33,031 nt of DNA, from NCBI GenBank assembly GCA_001189195.1, contig LFCQ01000007.1, forward strand, positions 1 to 33,031, in the 5' to 3' direction. Under the pieces are notes generated by a model. It had not been told where the DNA came from. It saw only the letters and a list, made by a program, of their open reading frames with translations, and did no database searches. The position numbers and the translations under genes were made by a program. Positions 32,555 to 33,031 of this stretch are shown piece after piece; position 1 is the first letter of the stretch, and each line of letters begins with the position of its first letter. The DNA comes from Parcubacteria bacterium C7867-007. GTDB taxonomy: Bacteria > Patescibacteriota > Minisyncoccia > Phycocordibacterales > Phycocordibacteraceae.

Positions 32555-32580
32555 AAAGCGCGCCAATCTGGGCGCGCTTT
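32555..32580 (+). terminator. Two-way terminator between the orphan and rpsG
   Basis: Perfect 10-bp stem (32555-32564 with 32571-32580), loop AATCTG, A-run on one side and T-run on the other, so it can end both the 78-aa orphan and the convergent rpsG. Confidence 0.8.
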
Positions 32581-32602
32581 ACCGTTTATATAGTTGAGGA
32601 GA

Positions 32603-33015
32603 TTACCAAGCGAAGTGAGCGAATGCCTTGTTGGCGTCTGCCATGCGGTGCATGTCGTCCTTCTTCTTGATTGCTGCACCTTCGTTCTTTACGCGCGTGC
32701 TGCATTGATGAGCCATCGGTATGCAAGAGATACGCGGCGCTGCTGGGGTACCTCACGTGGAACCTGGTAGTTTGCACCACCGACACGACGTGAACGAACC
32801 TCCATGAGTGGTGACACGTTACGGATTGCTGTCTCAAAGGTTTCAAGGGGATCAAGATCCTGCTCCTTAATCTTGTTGAGTGCTCCGTACACTACGGCAC
32901 GTGCTGTATCCTTCTTTCCGTCCCACATAACAGTGTTGATGAAGCGAGAGATTGCTTCAGAACCGTACTCTTGGTCCGGGCGGCGAGGATGCTTATTTTT
33001 TAGGGGATGTCGCAT
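32603..33015 (-). pseudogene. rpsG: Ribosomal protein S7 (uS7), internal deletion and frameshift
   Basis: Nucleates the 30S head. RHPLKNKHPRRPDQEYGSEA to [16 protein letters not shown] is in one frame (33015 to 32689) and then a stop. Another frame continues [20 protein letters not shown] and NKAFAHFAW to the TAA at 32603-32605, the expected S7 end. Between ARA and VKNEG about 19 residues of the family are missing (usually R-x-G-x-x-M-x-x-R-L-A-x-E-L). Essential gene, so an assembly gap is more likely than a true break. rpsL would be expected just outside the window. Confidence 0.85.
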
Positions 33016-33031
33016 GATTAAAAATTAAAGA

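Overview
The window looks like a chromosomal segment from a Candidate Phyla Radiation (Patescibacteria) bacterium, most likely a Parcubacteria/Paceibacteria-type lineage. The evidence is gene content: a conserved ribosomal-protein supercluster with no rpmD (L30) between rpsE and rplO, many very small single-membrane-span proteins, a type IV prepilin, very short intergenic spacers and ribosomal genes without Shine-Dalgarno (SD) sequences. UGA is used as a stop (for example the SelO-like gene at 2369-3508), so the standard bacterial code applies. The exact lineage cannot be fixed from the sequence alone.

Layout. Positions 1-101 are the 3' end of a tmRNA gene. Positions 144-6500 are a mixed region: an envelope-type operon on the minus strand (SelO-like pseudokinase, an anchored protein, a multi-span membrane protein and a frameshifted small membrane gene), an anchored sorbosone/PQQ-dehydrogenase-like propeller, single-span proteins, and three small plus-strand orphan genes. 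Positions 6521-7609 are infC-rpmI-rplT. Positions 7662-10828 carry a beta-CASP metallo-beta-lactamase RNase, a YjdF-like membrane protein, ndk and small membrane proteins. Positions 10909-33015, all minus strand, are the str-S10-spc cluster in near-canonical order: rpsG, fusA, tuf, rpsJ, rplC, rplD, rplW, rplB, rpsS, rplV, rpsC, rplP, rpmC, rpsQ, rplN, rplX, rplE, rpsN, rpsH, rplF, rplR, rpsE, rplO, secY, adk, map. It is split into several transcription units by terminators and inserted genes: two orphans between rpsG and fusA; a prepilin, a 59-aa orphan and a large beta-helix surface protein between fusA and tuf; a convergent pair between rplB and rpsS; and an orphan between rplE and rpsN.

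Two features stand out. First, two styles of gene start coexist. Most host genes have no SD, and several begin 6-9 bases after an extended -10 box (TGCTAnnnT), so their mRNAs are probably leaderless. In contrast, seven small proteins of unknown function each have a good SD, most have a -35/-10 promoter, and most have their own terminator. They sit between conserved operons like self-contained cassettes. Second, three essential genes (infC, rplV, rpsG) each lack a short internal or terminal piece with loss of frame, and two non-essential genes carry small frameshifts. This pattern is best explained by assembly gaps closed without the missing bases, although it needs read-level proof.

Functionally the window is mostly translation machinery (initiation factor, elongation factors, ribosomal proteins, tmRNA rescue), protein export (secY), N-terminal methionine removal (map), nucleotide balance (adk, ndk), RNA processing (beta-CASP nuclease) and cell-surface components (prepilin, beta-helix protein, propeller).
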